Shown here piece after piece: positions 1-8,267 of a stretch of DNA of 64,000 nucleotides; position 1 is the stretch's first letter, and every line of letters starts with the position of its first letter. The stretch lies in assembly GCF_000720115.1 (NCBI RefSeq), contig NZ_JOIR01000048.1:1-64000 (forward strand), in the 5' to 3' direction. The stretch comes from Streptomyces sp. NRRL F-2580. GTDB lineage: Bacteria; Actinomycetota; Actinomycetes; Streptomycetales; Streptomycetaceae. The notes beneath the pieces were generated by a model. The model was not told where the DNA came from. It did no database searches and saw only the letters and a list, made by a program, of their open reading frames with translations. The translations under genes were made by a program, and so were the position numbers.

Positions 1-140
1 GGTCCGTACCGGCCAGGTGGCCCGACGTCGACTTGTAACTCCACACATGTTCAGTCACGCGAAAACAACTCCTCGGTCAATGGGGGACGGCGGGGAAATT
101 CCCTCTCCGCCCATCCTCGATCTGCGCTGTTGTCGTACGA

Positions 141-302
141 CTACCAGCGATACCAGCGGCCGCTACCGCCCTTCGGGCGGGCGACAAATCCGATCAGCCA
201 AAGGATCAGTACTGCGATAGCCACCCACCAGAGAATCTTCACCGCGAAACCCGCGCCGAAGAGGATCAGGATCAGCAGGAGAACGAGAAGCAGGGGAACC
301 AT
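141..302 (-). CDS. Small hydrophobic membrane protein (53 aa)
   Basis: The product is almost entirely membrane-embedded: a long Leu/Ile/Val run (VPLLLVLLLILILFGAGF) and a second one around WWVAIAVLILWLIGF, followed by a short basic Gly-rich tail ending RWYRW. I chose the ATG at 302 because GGAGG (complement of 312-316) lies about 9 bases upstream; a longer in-frame start at 353 adds a non-hydrophobic stretch. Streptomyces genomes carry many such short 'hydrophobic proteins' of unknown function, often with stress genes. No function can be assigned. Confidence 0.75.
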   Translation of the reverse strand: MVPLLLVLLLILILFGAGFAVKILWWVAIAVLILWLIGFVARPKGGSGRWYRW

Positions 303-702
303 AGTTATCAACCTCCGAAGCGTCATCTGCCCGACCGCATCCAGGGCATGCATGCGATTCTTATTCGTTTCTTATCTCTGTGGCAGGGCAGGAGAACTCG
401 CCTGGTTTCCACGGAAGTCCGGGATGGCACTTCGACGGCAGTGTGTCACTGGCCGGCATGTCCGGCGAGACGGCCTTACGCCGCTCGGCCCATTCGGCCG
501 GCCGACGGATCGCCTTCTCGGGCAGAAGATCACCATGGACGGCGATCGTGGGATTGGAAGGCGCCTCAGCGGCCTGCCGCGTAGCAGATCGTGCAACGGA
601 GACGGCCCGAGAAGCCTGCCGTGCGGCGGCCGGCGTTCTCCGAACGGCTCAAGCACCGCGTGTCGAGGCCGGACGCGGGGAGCCTGCGGCCTCGGTGGCG
701 CC
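303..702. other. Region without a convincing gene; holds a fragment resembling another gene's start
   Basis: I see no ORF here with protein-like composition. Positions 520-550 match 12467-12497 at 28 of 31 bases. The matching stretch covers the upstream sequence and first codons (MDG.R) of the hypothetical gene that starts at 12482, and the similarity stops after about five codons. It may be a gene relic or a shared regulatory element. Confidence 0.4.
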
Positions 703-1116
703 ATGCTGGGGTGCATGGGTCCGATCACTGGTTGGCTGTTGGCAGGCACGGTGTGCCTGGCCGCATCGGGGTGCGCCCCGGTCGGTGAACGGGCCGAGGC
801 CGCCGAGACCGCGGCCCAACGCTTCGAGCGCGCCCTGATGGCCGCCGACGACGTACGGGTGTGTGACGCGCTCGCGCCGGCGACGCGGGAGGAACTGGAG
901 GCCGAGGCGCCGTGCGGCCCGAGCCTGGCGGCGCTGCGGCTGCCGGCCGCGGCCGGCCGAGCCGAACGGGTCGACGTCTACGGTTCCCAGGCCTTGGTGG
1001 TATTCGCGCAGGACAGCGTCTTCCTGGCCTCCTTCCCGGACGGGTGGCGCGTCACGGCTGCCGGATGCACCCCCCGGACAGGGCGGCCGTACCACTGCGA
1101 GCTGAAGGGGGACTGA
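703..1116 (+). CDS. Putative lipoprotein (137 aa)
   Basis: The N-terminus is a hydrophobic signal segment (GWLLAGTVCLAASGC) ending in a lipobox-like ASGC. The mature part is about 110 residues with an alternating hydrophobic pattern (ALVVFAQDSVFLASF, then DGWRVTAAGC) and several cysteines, suggesting an exported, lipid-anchored small domain. ATG 715 is an alternative start. The TGA at 1114-1116 is followed with no gap by the GTG of the next ORF, so translation is probably coupled. It begins a three-gene unit of surface or membrane proteins. No named family recognised. Confidence 0.7.
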   Translation: MLGCMGPITGWLLAGTVCLAASGCAPVGERAEAAETAAQRFERALMAADDVRVCDALAPATREELEAEAPCGPSLAALRLPAAAGRAERVDVYGSQALVVFAQDSVFLASFPDGWRVTAAGCTPRTGRPYHCELKGD

Positions 1117-1209
1117 GTGGCCCAGGTGCGCGTGCTGTTCGTGATGTTCCTGGTCGGGGTGTTCGGCGGCCTCGCCTACGCCTTTGCGGTGGGGCTGATG
1201 CACCGATGA
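1117..1209 (+). CDS. 30-residue single-pass membrane peptide
   Basis: A GTG directly after the stop codon of the lipoprotein gene opens a 31-codon frame ending TGA at 1207-1209. The translation is one hydrophobic helix (VRVLFVMFLVGVFGGLAY) with Arg near the N-terminus and ending MHR. The ATG of the next gene (1206) overlaps its stop, so all three frames are packed without spacing. This arrangement and the helix make it more likely to be a real small protein than chance. Function unknown; it may be a partner or stabiliser of its neighbours. Confidence 0.6.
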   Translation: MAQVRVLFVMFLVGVFGGLAYAFAVGLMHR

Positions 1210-1889
1210 GCGCCAGCCGGCGGTTCCTTCGCGACAACGGGCTGACGCTGGCGTTCGGCATCGGCTTCCTGCTCTGCCTGCTCGGCCAGGCGATCGCCGG
1301 CCACGCGGAGCTCAACAGCAGCCTGGAGGCGCAGAGCCTGCATCCGCTCTCGTTCGCCGACTACCTCTTCACCTCGGACTTCATGGTCGACGTCACGGAG
1401 AACTGGCAGTCGGAGTTCCTCCAGTTCTCCCTTTACATCATCGGCACGGTGTGGTTGGTGCAGCGGGGATCGCCGGAGTCCAAGCCGCTGGACAAGGTGG
1501 GGACGGAAACGGACGAGGAGCAGCGGGTCGGGGCACACACGCGTGCCGACTCCCCCCGATGGGCGGCGGCCGGTGGCCTGCGGCGGGCCCTCTACTCTCG
1601 CTCGCTCGGACTCGTGATGAGCCTGATCTTCCTGCTGTCGTGGCTGGCACAGTCGGTCACCGGGACCGTCGCGTTCAACGAGGAACAGCTGCGGCAGTTG
1701 CAGGAACCGGTCAGTTGGACAACGTACGTGGCGTCGGCCGAGTTCTGGAACCGCACTCTGCAGAACTGGCAGTCGGAGCTGTTGGCCGTGACGGCCATGG
1801 TCGTCCTCTCGGTCTACCTGCGCCAGCGCGGGTCGCCGGAATCGAAGCCGGTGGGCGCCCCCCACGCTGCCACCGGGATCGAAGGCTGA
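1206..1889 (+). CDS. DUF6766-like membrane protein (227 aa)
   Basis: The ATG overlaps the stop of the preceding small ORF (ATGA). The protein has two similar halves. Each has a transmembrane helix (residues about 14-30 and 135-155), then a NWQSE(F/L)L motif, another helix and an (V/R)QRGSPESKP motif. The halves are joined by a hydrophilic linker rich in Glu and Arg. I recognise this pattern as the family annotated DUF6766 in Streptomyces, recalled from memory. Function unknown. The repeated motif on the same side of each helix pair suggests an internal duplication. Confidence 0.8.
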   Translation: MSASRRFLRDNGLTLAFGIGFLLCLLGQAIAGHAELNSSLEAQSLHPLSFADYLFTSDFMVDVTENWQSEFLQFSLYIIGTVWLVQRGSPESKPLDKVGTETDEEQRVGAHTRADSPRWAAAGGLRRALYSRSLGLVMSLIFLLSWLAQSVTGTVAFNEEQLRQLQEPVSWTTYVASAEFWNRTLQNWQSELLAVTAMVVLSVYLRQRGSPESKPVGAPHAATGIEG

Positions 1890-2051
1890 CCGGACGGCGG
1901 TCCGCGAGACCGCGGCGCCGTTCCGGCCGCCGATGGCCTTGCCCTGCCGACACCGAGGCCGTCACGGGAGCGGTGTGAACCGTCGGCGCGTCTGACCGCG
2001 CTCAGGTCCGAACCGGCCCTGTTGCGGAAGGTGATGGCGGAGGCCGCGGCG

Positions 2052-2075
2052 GGCGAGGGATGTCTACCCCTCGCC
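2052..2075. terminator. Hairpin between convergent genes
   Basis: GGCGAGGG (2052-2059) pairs with CCCTCGCC (2068-2075) around an 8-base loop. It lies between the end of the DUF6766-like gene and the end of the decarboxylase gene on the other strand, so it could serve both. There is no U-tract, which is usual in Streptomyces. Confidence 0.5.
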
Positions 2076-2143
2076 ACCGGCACTCCCGCCGTCCTTCTTC
2101 CACCTCGGGGGCGTCGGTGAAGGTGTCCGTCCGGTAGGCGGGG

Positions 2144-3610
2144 TTACTCCTCGCGGAGGACCCGGACACTCGTGACCTTGGTATCGACTGCGTCCGGTAC
2201 GACCATGCCCGCCTCGACCCCGGAGCGCAGGTACCGCAGGACGTCCCCGGTGAGGCGTTCCCCGGGCAGGGCCGCCGGGATGCCCGGCGGATAAGGGGTG
2301 AGCATCTCGGCGGCGATCCGTCCGTCGGCCTTGTCCCAGGGCACCTGCTCGGTCGGGCCGAAGTAGGCGTCGCGCGGCAGGACCGCCTGCTCCAGCCGGA
2401 GCCGGGACGGAGACGGAACCCGCACGGGCTGTCCGGTACGGAGTTCCGCGGCATGGGCGGCCAGGTCGGTCAGGGCCGTCAGCAGGACGGCGACGGTGCC
2501 GTCGTCGTCGGCGTGGGTGAGCTGGGAGCTGATGCGGCGGTGGTCGGCGATGTGGAGGTTGACCCCGTGGTGGCGGCGGAGCCAGTCGGCGGCGCGGTAT
2601 CCGGTGACCTCCCAGGCGCTGATGTCGATGACGATCTGCAGGGGGTCCATGTCCGCCGCCCTGCCGGGTCCGCAGAAGTCGTCCCGGCCGTGCACGCGCA
2701 GCCCGTCGATGCGGGAGATGCGGGTACGGGTCTGCGCGGCGAGGGCGAGGGCGTCGTCGTAGAGGACCCGCCCGTGTTCGACCATCTGTCGGCGCCAGCC
2801 GTCCAGCGCGGCGTACATGAGTACGGAGGGGCTGGTGGTGCCCAGGAGGTCTTCGCGACTGCGGAGCACTTCGGGTGCGACCAGGTCGCCCTGGAGGTGG
2901 AAGACCGAGCTCTGCTCCAGGCCGGAGCCCATCTTGTGGACCGAGGTGACGCACACGTCGGCGCCGGCATCCATCGCCCAGGTGGGAAGGTCGGGGTGGA
3001 AAGGCAGGTGCGCGCCCCACGCCTCGTCGACGATCAGTGGCCGGCCCCGCCGGTGGCAGACGTCGGCGATCGCCGTGAGGTCCGCGCAGGTGCCGTAGGG
3101 GGTCGGTGTGGTCACCAGCGCGCCGCGGGCGTCGGGGTGCTCGGCGAAGGCAGCCTCGAAGGCCTCTGCGGTCGGCGGGTGGGCGAGGTGGCGTTCGGCG
3201 TCCCACTGGGGGTCCACCCAGACGGGTCGTACGCCGGCGAGGATCAGGCCCGAGACGACCGACTTGTGCGCGTCCCGGCCGACCAGCAGCTTCTCGTGGG
3301 GTCCGGCGGCGGACAGCATCGCCGCCTTCACGGACAGGGAGCTGCCGCAGGTGGAGAAGAACGCGTGGTCGGCGCCGACGGCCTCGGCCATCAGCGCCTG
3401 CGCCGCCTCCACGACCGCGTGGGAGGACGTACGGTCGTCCAGGCCGCTGGTGGCCAGTACGTCGGAGCGGAACACGTCGTCGCCGAGGACGGCCCGTACC
3501 CGGGGGTCGACGCCACGGCCCTGCCTGTGTCCCGGGGGCGTGAACGGGGTCTGGCCGCTCGCGTGGTAGGCGGCCAGCGCCTCCAGTACCGGTGCCTTTG
3601 ACTGGTTCAT
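2144..3610 (-). CDS. Orn/Lys/Arg decarboxylase family PLP enzyme (488 aa)
   Basis: A fold-type I PLP decarboxylase expected to convert a basic amino acid (arginine, lysine or ornithine) to the matching polyamine. The N-terminus has the family signature TPFTPPGHRQGRG. The PLP lysine is in TSVHKMGSGLEQSS near residue 224, and the aspartate-containing VDEAWGAHL lies upstream of it. The length matches the short Bacillus SpeA/Cad-type class rather than the 700-residue inducible enzymes. Start ATG 3610, with GGAAGG upstream. It stands alone and ends at a hairpin shared with the convergent neighbour. Substrate cannot be told from sequence. Confidence 0.9.
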   Translation of the reverse strand: MNQSKAPVLEALAAYHASGQTPFTPPGHRQGRGVDPRVRAVLGDDVFRSDVLATSGLDDRTSSHAVVEAAQALMAEAVGADHAFFSTCGSSLSVKAAMLSAAGPHEKLLVGRDAHKSVVSGLILAGVRPVWVDPQWDAERHLAHPPTAEAFEAAFAEHPDARGALVTTPTPYGTCADLTAIADVCHRRGRPLIVDEAWGAHLPFHPDLPTWAMDAGADVCVTSVHKMGSGLEQSSVFHLQGDLVAPEVLRSREDLLGTTSPSVLMYAALDGWRRQMVEHGRVLYDDALALAAQTRTRISRIDGLRVHGRDDFCGPGRAADMDPLQIVIDISAWEVTGYRAADWLRRHHGVNLHIADHRRISSQLTHADDDGTVAVLLTALTDLAAHAAELRTGQPVRVPSPSRLRLEQAVLPRDAYFGPTEQVPWDKADGRIAAEMLTPYPPGIPAALPGERLTGDVLRYLRSGVEAGMVVPDAVDTKVTSVRVLREE

Positions 3611-3701
3611 GTCCCGCGCCTTCCCAGTGGCAGCGGGCGAAAACGGTGTGTGACCGCAACCCCGTCCCTGATCGGCAGTCCGATCCCGCACAGGGCCGGG
3701 A

Positions 3702-4109
3702 CTACCAGAGCAGCTCCGCGTGGACGGACTTGCCATCGTGGCGGGGGACGACGCGCACCCGGCGCGCGAGGGTCTGGACGATGCTCCACCCGCGTCCGCC
3801 GGTCCGGTCGGGAGTCCGGGAGCGAGGAGGGCGCGAGCTCGTGTCCCGCACGGCGATCTCGATCCCCCCGGGAACCAGACCGAGTTCCAGGACGAAGGGC
3901 CCGGGAGCGTGGCGGACGGCGTTGCTCACCAGTTCGGAGACGACCAGCAGGACGTCATCGTGAAAGGTGCGGCCGGCGGCCCGGGAGTGCTGGTGGAGAA
4001 AAGCGACGGCGGCTTCCCGTGCTTCGGCGATGCAGCCCGGCGCGCCGCCGAAGTCCATGCGCACCTCCGCATGACGGGCGCCGTGCGGAACGGCCGACGG
4101 GATCTCCAT
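3702..4109 (-). CDS. RsbW-like ATP-binding regulatory protein (135 aa)
   Basis: A single GHKL ATPase domain of the anti-sigma-factor kinase type. The N-box is visible as SELVSNAVRHA and the glycine-rich lid as GGRGWSIVQ. No membrane or sensor segment is present. I chose ATG 4109 (MEIPSAV), which has a GGAAGG-like site upstream; an in-frame ATG at 4208 is possible. Streptomyces encodes dozens of these, pairing with STAS antagonists and sigma factors. A STAS gene is divergently encoded just upstream, a plausible partner, but no sigma factor gene is nearby. Confidence 0.85.
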   Translation of the reverse strand: MEIPSAVPHGARHAEVRMDFGGAPGCIAEAREAAVAFLHQHSRAAGRTFHDDVLLVVSELVSNAVRHAPGPFVLELGLVPGGIEIAVRDTSSRPPRSRTPDRTGGRGWSIVQTLARRVRVVPRHDGKSVHAELLW

Positions 4110-4395
4110 CCCCACGCCCCTTCCACTGAGTGCCTCACCGTTCGGGTGCCCGACCGCTGCCCGGGAGTTTTTCGCGCTGTCGGGGCCCTGTCCCTCGGCG
4201 TTTCCCACAGCAGGGTACCCAGCCCGATTGAAATGTTCACGGGTTCGCGTCCCCTGTTGTCGTGCGCTTTCGCGCTGATCCGCCCATGAGGTGGTGACCC
4301 GTCAGGAGAACGGGTTCTTTTCTAGTGCAGATTCACTACTCTTGGCTGGTGCCCATTACCCAGGCTGGGGGCTGCCGCATGAGAGAAGACGTAAG

Positions 4396-4740
4396 GTGAC
4401 CGGCCCGCTGTTGCAGGTCAGCACCGCACTCGACGGCAAAGTGGCCGGTCTGCGGCTCGTCGGCGCGTTGGACCTGGACGGTACCGCGCAGTTGCTCGCC
4501 GCTGTCGCCGACTGCTTCGCGCGGCGGCCCGACCGTGTCGTGCTCGACCTGTGGGGCCTGCGGTTCTGCGACTGCGCGGGGCTCAACGTGTTGGTGGAGG
4601 CCAAGGCCACAGCGGATAGGATCGGCACCGAGCTGCGCGTGGAAGGCGCCCGCACGCAGGTGGCCCGACTGTTCGCTCTCGCCGGCGTCGAAGAGCTGTT
4701 CGCCGGAGGCGTGCCGCGTCTACCACCGAGGATCCTGTGA
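4396..4740 (+). CDS. STAS-domain anti-sigma-factor antagonist (114 aa)
   Basis: One STAS domain: beta strand GLRLVGALDLD, helix, strand RVVLDLWGL, then the switch loop FCDCAGLNVL. In canonical RsbV/SpoIIAA the loop reads D-S-(S/A)-G and the Ser is phosphorylated by the kinase. Here that position is Cys, so classical Ser phosphorylation is not possible. GTG 4396 is my preferred start because the domain begins right after it; an in-frame start at 4291 would add 35 residues. It is first in a four-gene unit, and its TGA overlaps the next ATG by one base. Confidence 0.8.
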   Translation: MTGPLLQVSTALDGKVAGLRLVGALDLDGTAQLLAAVADCFARRPDRVVLDLWGLRFCDCAGLNVLVEAKATADRIGTELRVEGARTQVARLFALAGVEELFAGGVPRLPPRIL

Positions 4741-5423
4741 TGGCTTCGACACCGCAGAACACACCGGATACCGTGCCGCGCGCCACCGGGGGGCGCATCA
4801 CCATCCTGCTCGTCGAGGACCACGACATGGTGGCCGAGGCGATCCGGCTCGCCCTGGACCGCACCGACGACCTGGAGGTGGTCGGCCGCAGCCTGTGCGT
4901 GAAGGACGCGCTGGCCGACGCGTCCCGGCTGCGCCCCGCGGTGGTGGTGCTGGACCGGCGACTGCCCGACGGTGACGGCATCGCCGCCATCGCCGCGCTC
5001 AAGGCCGCCGCACCCGGCACCCGGGTACTGGTGCTGACCGGCGAAGGGACTCCGGCCGTGGCCGCCCACGTCGCCGAGGCCGGTGGCTCCGGGCTCATCC
5101 TCAAGGTCGGCAACCTCGACGAGCTCCAGGACGGCGTACGCCAGGTGGCGGCGGGTGAAGTGGCTTTCAGCAAGGGACTGCTCAGCGGAGCGCTGGACCG
5201 GCTGGCCGGCAGGACCGTCGGCCTGGGCACGACCCTCACCCCGCGCGAGCACGAGACCCTCTGCCTGCTCGGCGACGGCCTGGGCGCAGCCGACATCAGT
5301 CAGCGGCTCGGCGTCGCCCTCAACACCGCCAGGAACCACATCCAGCGGGTCCTGGAGAAGCTCGGTGCCCGCTCCCAACTGGAGGCGGTTGCCGTGGCCC
5401 GCCGCACGGGTCTCCTCCGGTGA
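4740..5423 (+). CDS. NarL/LuxR-type response regulator (227 aa)
   Basis: The receiver domain spans about residues 20-140, with acidic pair VEDHD, phospho-acceptor Asp in VVVLDRRLPDGDG and the Lys of LILKVGN. A LuxR helix-turn-helix follows at about 160-225 (LTPREHETLCLLGDG ... ISQRLGVALNTARNH). It should bind DNA when phosphorylated by the PAS kinase encoded next. ATG 4740 overlaps the STAS stop; GTG 4737 is also in frame. Its stop overlaps the kinase GTG. Confidence 0.9.
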   Translation: MASTPQNTPDTVPRATGGRITILLVEDHDMVAEAIRLALDRTDDLEVVGRSLCVKDALADASRLRPAVVVLDRRLPDGDGIAAIAALKAAAPGTRVLVLTGEGTPAVAAHVAEAGGSGLILKVGNLDELQDGVRQVAAGEVAFSKGLLSGALDRLAGRTVGLGTTLTPREHETLCLLGDGLGAADISQRLGVALNTARNHIQRVLEKLGARSQLEAVAVARRTGLLR

Positions 5424-6562
5424 CCGGTGACCGTCGCCCCGGACAAGCCGGCGGCCTCGCACCGACCGAGACGGCGTTCACCCTGCTGGTCACGAGCGTC
5501 CTCGACTACGGCATCTTCATGCTCGACCCCGAAGGCCACGTGTCAAGCTGGAACGCCGGCGCGGAGCGGATCAAGGGCTTCCGTGCCGCGGACATCATCG
5601 GCAAACACTTCTCGGTCTTCTACCCGCCCGAGGACATCGCCGCCCGCAAGCCCCACATCGAGCTTGAAACGGCCATCGCCGACGGCCGGCTTGAGGACGA
5701 GGGCTGGCGCATCCGCAAGGACGGCTCCCGCTTCTGGGCCAACGTGGTGATCACCCCCCTCTTCGACGAAACCGGCGAACTGCGCGGCTTCGGCAAGGTC
5801 ACGCGGGACATGACCGAACGCCGTGCCGCCGAGCAGGAGCTCACCGAACGCCGCCGCCTGTTCACCCACCTGGTACAGGCGCAGGAGTTGGAACGCCGCC
5901 GCATCGCCTGGGACGTGCACGACGACTCCATCCAGGCCATGGTCGCCGTCGGCATGCGGCTACAGCTCCTCGCCGACCAGGCCGGCGAGCCCTACGCGCA
6001 TGAACTCTCGCTGCTCGACGCGACGGTGCGCGAGGCAGTGGGCCGACTGCGCAACCTCACCTTCCGGCTCCAGCCGCCCGGGATCGACCGACACGGCCTG
6101 GTCGAGGCGCTGTCCCAGCACCTCAACGACGTGGTGGCCGGGAGCTGGGGCCTTGAACCGTCCCTGGAACACGACCTGGAGAAGGAGCCGGCTCCCGAGA
6201 CCGCGATCACCATCTTCCGCATCGTGCAGGAGGCGCTGCTGAACGTGCGCAAACATGCCCGGGCGCGCAGCGTGCGGGTCAGCGTCACCACCAAGAACCA
6301 CGGCCTGCAGGTCGAAGTGGCCGACGACGGCATCGGCAACGCGGCGGCCGCCCCCAGATCGCAAGAGCACTTCGGGCTGATGGAGATGCGGGAGCGGGCC
6401 GAGACCGCCGGCGGCTGGTGGACGCTGCGTGCCGAGCCCGGCACCGGCACAACAGTGGAGTTCTGGGTGCCCGCCCTGCAGACCGGCGAGCTGGACGAAC
6501 CACTGCCCGGTACACCCGTCGGGAGCTTCGGCTCCCTGACCGCCCCCGAGGGGCCGTCGTGA
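5420..6562 (+). CDS. Cytoplasmic PAS-domain histidine kinase, NarX/DesK type (380 aa)
   Basis: There is no membrane segment. A PAS domain (about 15-135: LDYGIFMLDPEGHV, WNAGAERIKGF, RKDGSRFWANVV) is followed by a HisKA_3 dimerisation domain with the phospho-His in RRIAWDVHDDSIQ. A GHKL ATPase domain (LNVRKHARA, VADDGIGN) ends at about residue 350. The GTG start overlaps the stop of the response regulator (GTGA). The PAS domain suggests a soluble signal such as redox, gas or light, but no cofactor residues can be assigned. Likely partners are the NarL-type regulator before it and the receiver-only protein after it. Confidence 0.9.
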   Translation: MTGDRRPGQAGGLAPTETAFTLLVTSVLDYGIFMLDPEGHVSSWNAGAERIKGFRAADIIGKHFSVFYPPEDIAARKPHIELETAIADGRLEDEGWRIRKDGSRFWANVVITPLFDETGELRGFGKVTRDMTERRAAEQELTERRRLFTHLVQAQELERRRIAWDVHDDSIQAMVAVGMRLQLLADQAGEPYAHELSLLDATVREAVGRLRNLTFRLQPPGIDRHGLVEALSQHLNDVVAGSWGLEPSLEHDLEKEPAPETAITIFRIVQEALLNVRKHARARSVRVSVTTKNHGLQVEVADDGIGNAAAAPRSQEHFGLMEMRERAETAGGWWTLRAEPGTGTTVEFWVPALQTGELDEPLPGTPVGSFGSLTAPEGPS

Positions 6563-6960
6563 CCCCGCCCGCCACACCCAGCGGCCCCCTGCGGGTGCTG
6601 ATCTGCGACGACAACGACATGCTGCGCGCGGCGCTGGCGCAGGTCGTCGGGGCCCAGCCCGACCTCACCCTGGTCGGCAGCGCGGCCGACGCCGACGAGG
6701 CGATCCGACTCGCCACCGCCCAAAGGCCGCACGTCGTGGTGCTCGACGTGCGCTTCCCCGGCGGCGGCCCGTACACCGCCGAGCAGATCCTCCGCGCCGT
6801 CCCCGGCGCCCGCATCCTGGCGTTCTCCGCCTACGGTGACCAGGGCCCGCGTACCGAGATGGCTGCGGTCGGCGTCGCGGGATACCTGCTCAAGGGCGTC
6901 ACCAACGCCCGGCTGATGGACGAGGTCCGGGCCCTGGGAGCCCAAGCCCGTACGAACTGA
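6559..6960 (+). CDS. Single-domain response regulator (133 aa)
   Basis: A receiver domain with nothing after it: ICDDNDM acidic pocket, phospho-Asp in VVVLDVRFPGGG, and Lys in YLLKGVT. No DNA-binding or enzymatic output domain follows, so it probably acts as a phosphate sink or by protein contact. The GTG start overlaps the kinase stop (GTGA). It is the last gene of the STAS-regulator-kinase-receiver unit. Confidence 0.85.
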   Translation: MTPPATPSGPLRVLICDDNDMLRAALAQVVGAQPDLTLVGSAADADEAIRLATAQRPHVVVLDVRFPGGGPYTAEQILRAVPGARILAFSAYGDQGPRTEMAAVGVAGYLLKGVTNARLMDEVRALGAQARTN

Positions 6961-7046
6961 GCGCCGTTGCCGCGCCGCCCTCCTGGCCGTCATGCTCCTC
7001 GGCGGGCCGCCCCGGGCCCCCGGTCAGCGGCGGCGCCGTGCGGCGG

Positions 7047-8267
7047 TCACAGGAACCGGCGGATGGGGGTGACAGCGAGCTCTCGCAGTCGTTGCGCTGT
7101 CGGGCGGTGGTTCCAGCGCGCTGGATCCATCTGCTCACTGACCTGCAAGTCCTCGTCGAAGTGGCGGTCCAGGGTTGCGGTGAAGTCTTCGTCCAGGACC
7201 GCGAGCATGACCTCTTCGTCGTGGTCCAGGGAGCGACGGTTGAAATTGGTGGAGCCTATGAGCGCCGCGACCTCGTCGACGGTGATGACCTTGGCGTGCA
7301 TCATCGTCGGCTGGTACTCGAATATCCGCACCCCGCAGGCGAGGAGCTCCGCGTAGAAGTTCTGCCCGGCCAGCCGGCAGACGCGCTTGTCGGTGTGGGG
7401 GCCGGGCAGCAGTATCTCCACCTCGACGCCCCGACGTGCTGCCGCGCACAGCAGCTCGATGAAGTAGGCGTCCGGGGCGAAGTAGGCGGTGGACAAGCGG
7501 AAGCGTTGCTGCGCGGATTCGATGGCGACCCGCATCAGGGTCTGCATGTCCTGCCAGCCGATGCTGGCCGAGCCCCGCACCACCTGCACCACAGCCTCGC
7601 CCTGCGGAGCGTGGCCGGTGAAGCGGTCCCGGTCGTCGAAGAGGGTGTCGTGGCACTCGGCCCAGTTCTGTGCGAAAGCGGCGGCGACGCCGTCGACGGC
7701 GGGGCCCCGCAGCCGGACGTGGGTATCGCGCCATTCGTTCTCGTTGCGGGCGTTGCCGCACCATTCCTCGGCGATGCCCACTCCGCCGGTGAAAGCCGTC
7801 TGTTCGTCGACGACGAGCACCTTGCGGTGACAGCGGTGGTTCTGTTTGAGGGGGGAGAGGTACAGGGGCTTGCGGAACCAGGCCACCTCGGCGCCCGCGT
7901 CCGCCATGAGGTCGAGCAGGTCCTGCTCGATGAGCCGGCTGCCGAAGCCGTCCAGCAGCAGCCGTACCCGGACGCCCGCGCGGGCCCGGTCCGCCAGCGC
8001 CTGGGCGAACTGCCGGGCTATCTCGCCGCGCCAGTACACGAACGTCATCATGTCGACGGTGTGTTCGGCGGCGCGGATGCCGGCCAGCATCGCCGTGAAG
8101 ATCTCGTCCCCGTTGCGCAGGGCGAGCAACGTGTTTCCTTCGGTGGCGGCGATGCCGATCAGCCGCTCGAGGCGGCGCCGCATCCGCTGTTTGCGTTCGG
8201 CCACCGACTGCGCGGGGGCCACGGTCGGCCCGCCGGGCAGTCGCGACCCACTGGTTGCACTCGTCAT
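7047..8267 (-). CDS. Phospholipase D / cardiolipin synthase-like protein (406 aa)
   Basis: Two HKD active-site motifs are present, HRKVLVVD (about residue 140) and HAKVITVD (about residue 315), each followed by the usual GG/GS and E-containing segments. This is the bacterial cardiolipin synthase/PLD arrangement of about 400 residues. There is no clear N-terminal membrane helix, so it may be a soluble or peripheral enzyme of the ClsB type. Start ATG 8267, preceded by AGGTGA. It would join phosphatidyl groups to make cardiolipin or related anionic lipids; substrate is inferred from the family only. Confidence 0.88.
   Translation of the reverse strand: MTSATSGSRLPGGPTVAPAQSVAERKQRMRRRLERLIGIAATEGNTLLALRNGDEIFTAMLAGIRAAEHTVDMMTFVYWRGEIARQFAQALADRARAGVRVRLLLDGFGSRLIEQDLLDLMADAGAEVAWFRKPLYLSPLKQNHRCHRKVLVVDEQTAFTGGVGIAEEWCGNARNENEWRDTHVRLRGPAVDGVAAAFAQNWAECHDTLFDDRDRFTGHAPQGEAVVQVVRGSASIGWQDMQTLMRVAIESAQQRFRLSTAYFAPDAYFIELLCAAARRGVEVEILLPGPHTDKRVCRLAGQNFYAELLACGVRIFEYQPTMMHAKVITVDEVAALIGSTNFNRRSLDHDEEVMLAVLDEDFTATLDRHFDEDLQVSEQMDPARWNHRPTAQRLRELAVTPIRRFL

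Noticed and set aside
2064..3659. 531-codon minus-strand open frame over the decarboxylase
   Set aside because: Its composition is Arg/Pro/Gly-rich and shadows the true gene; the alternate frame has intact PLP motifs.
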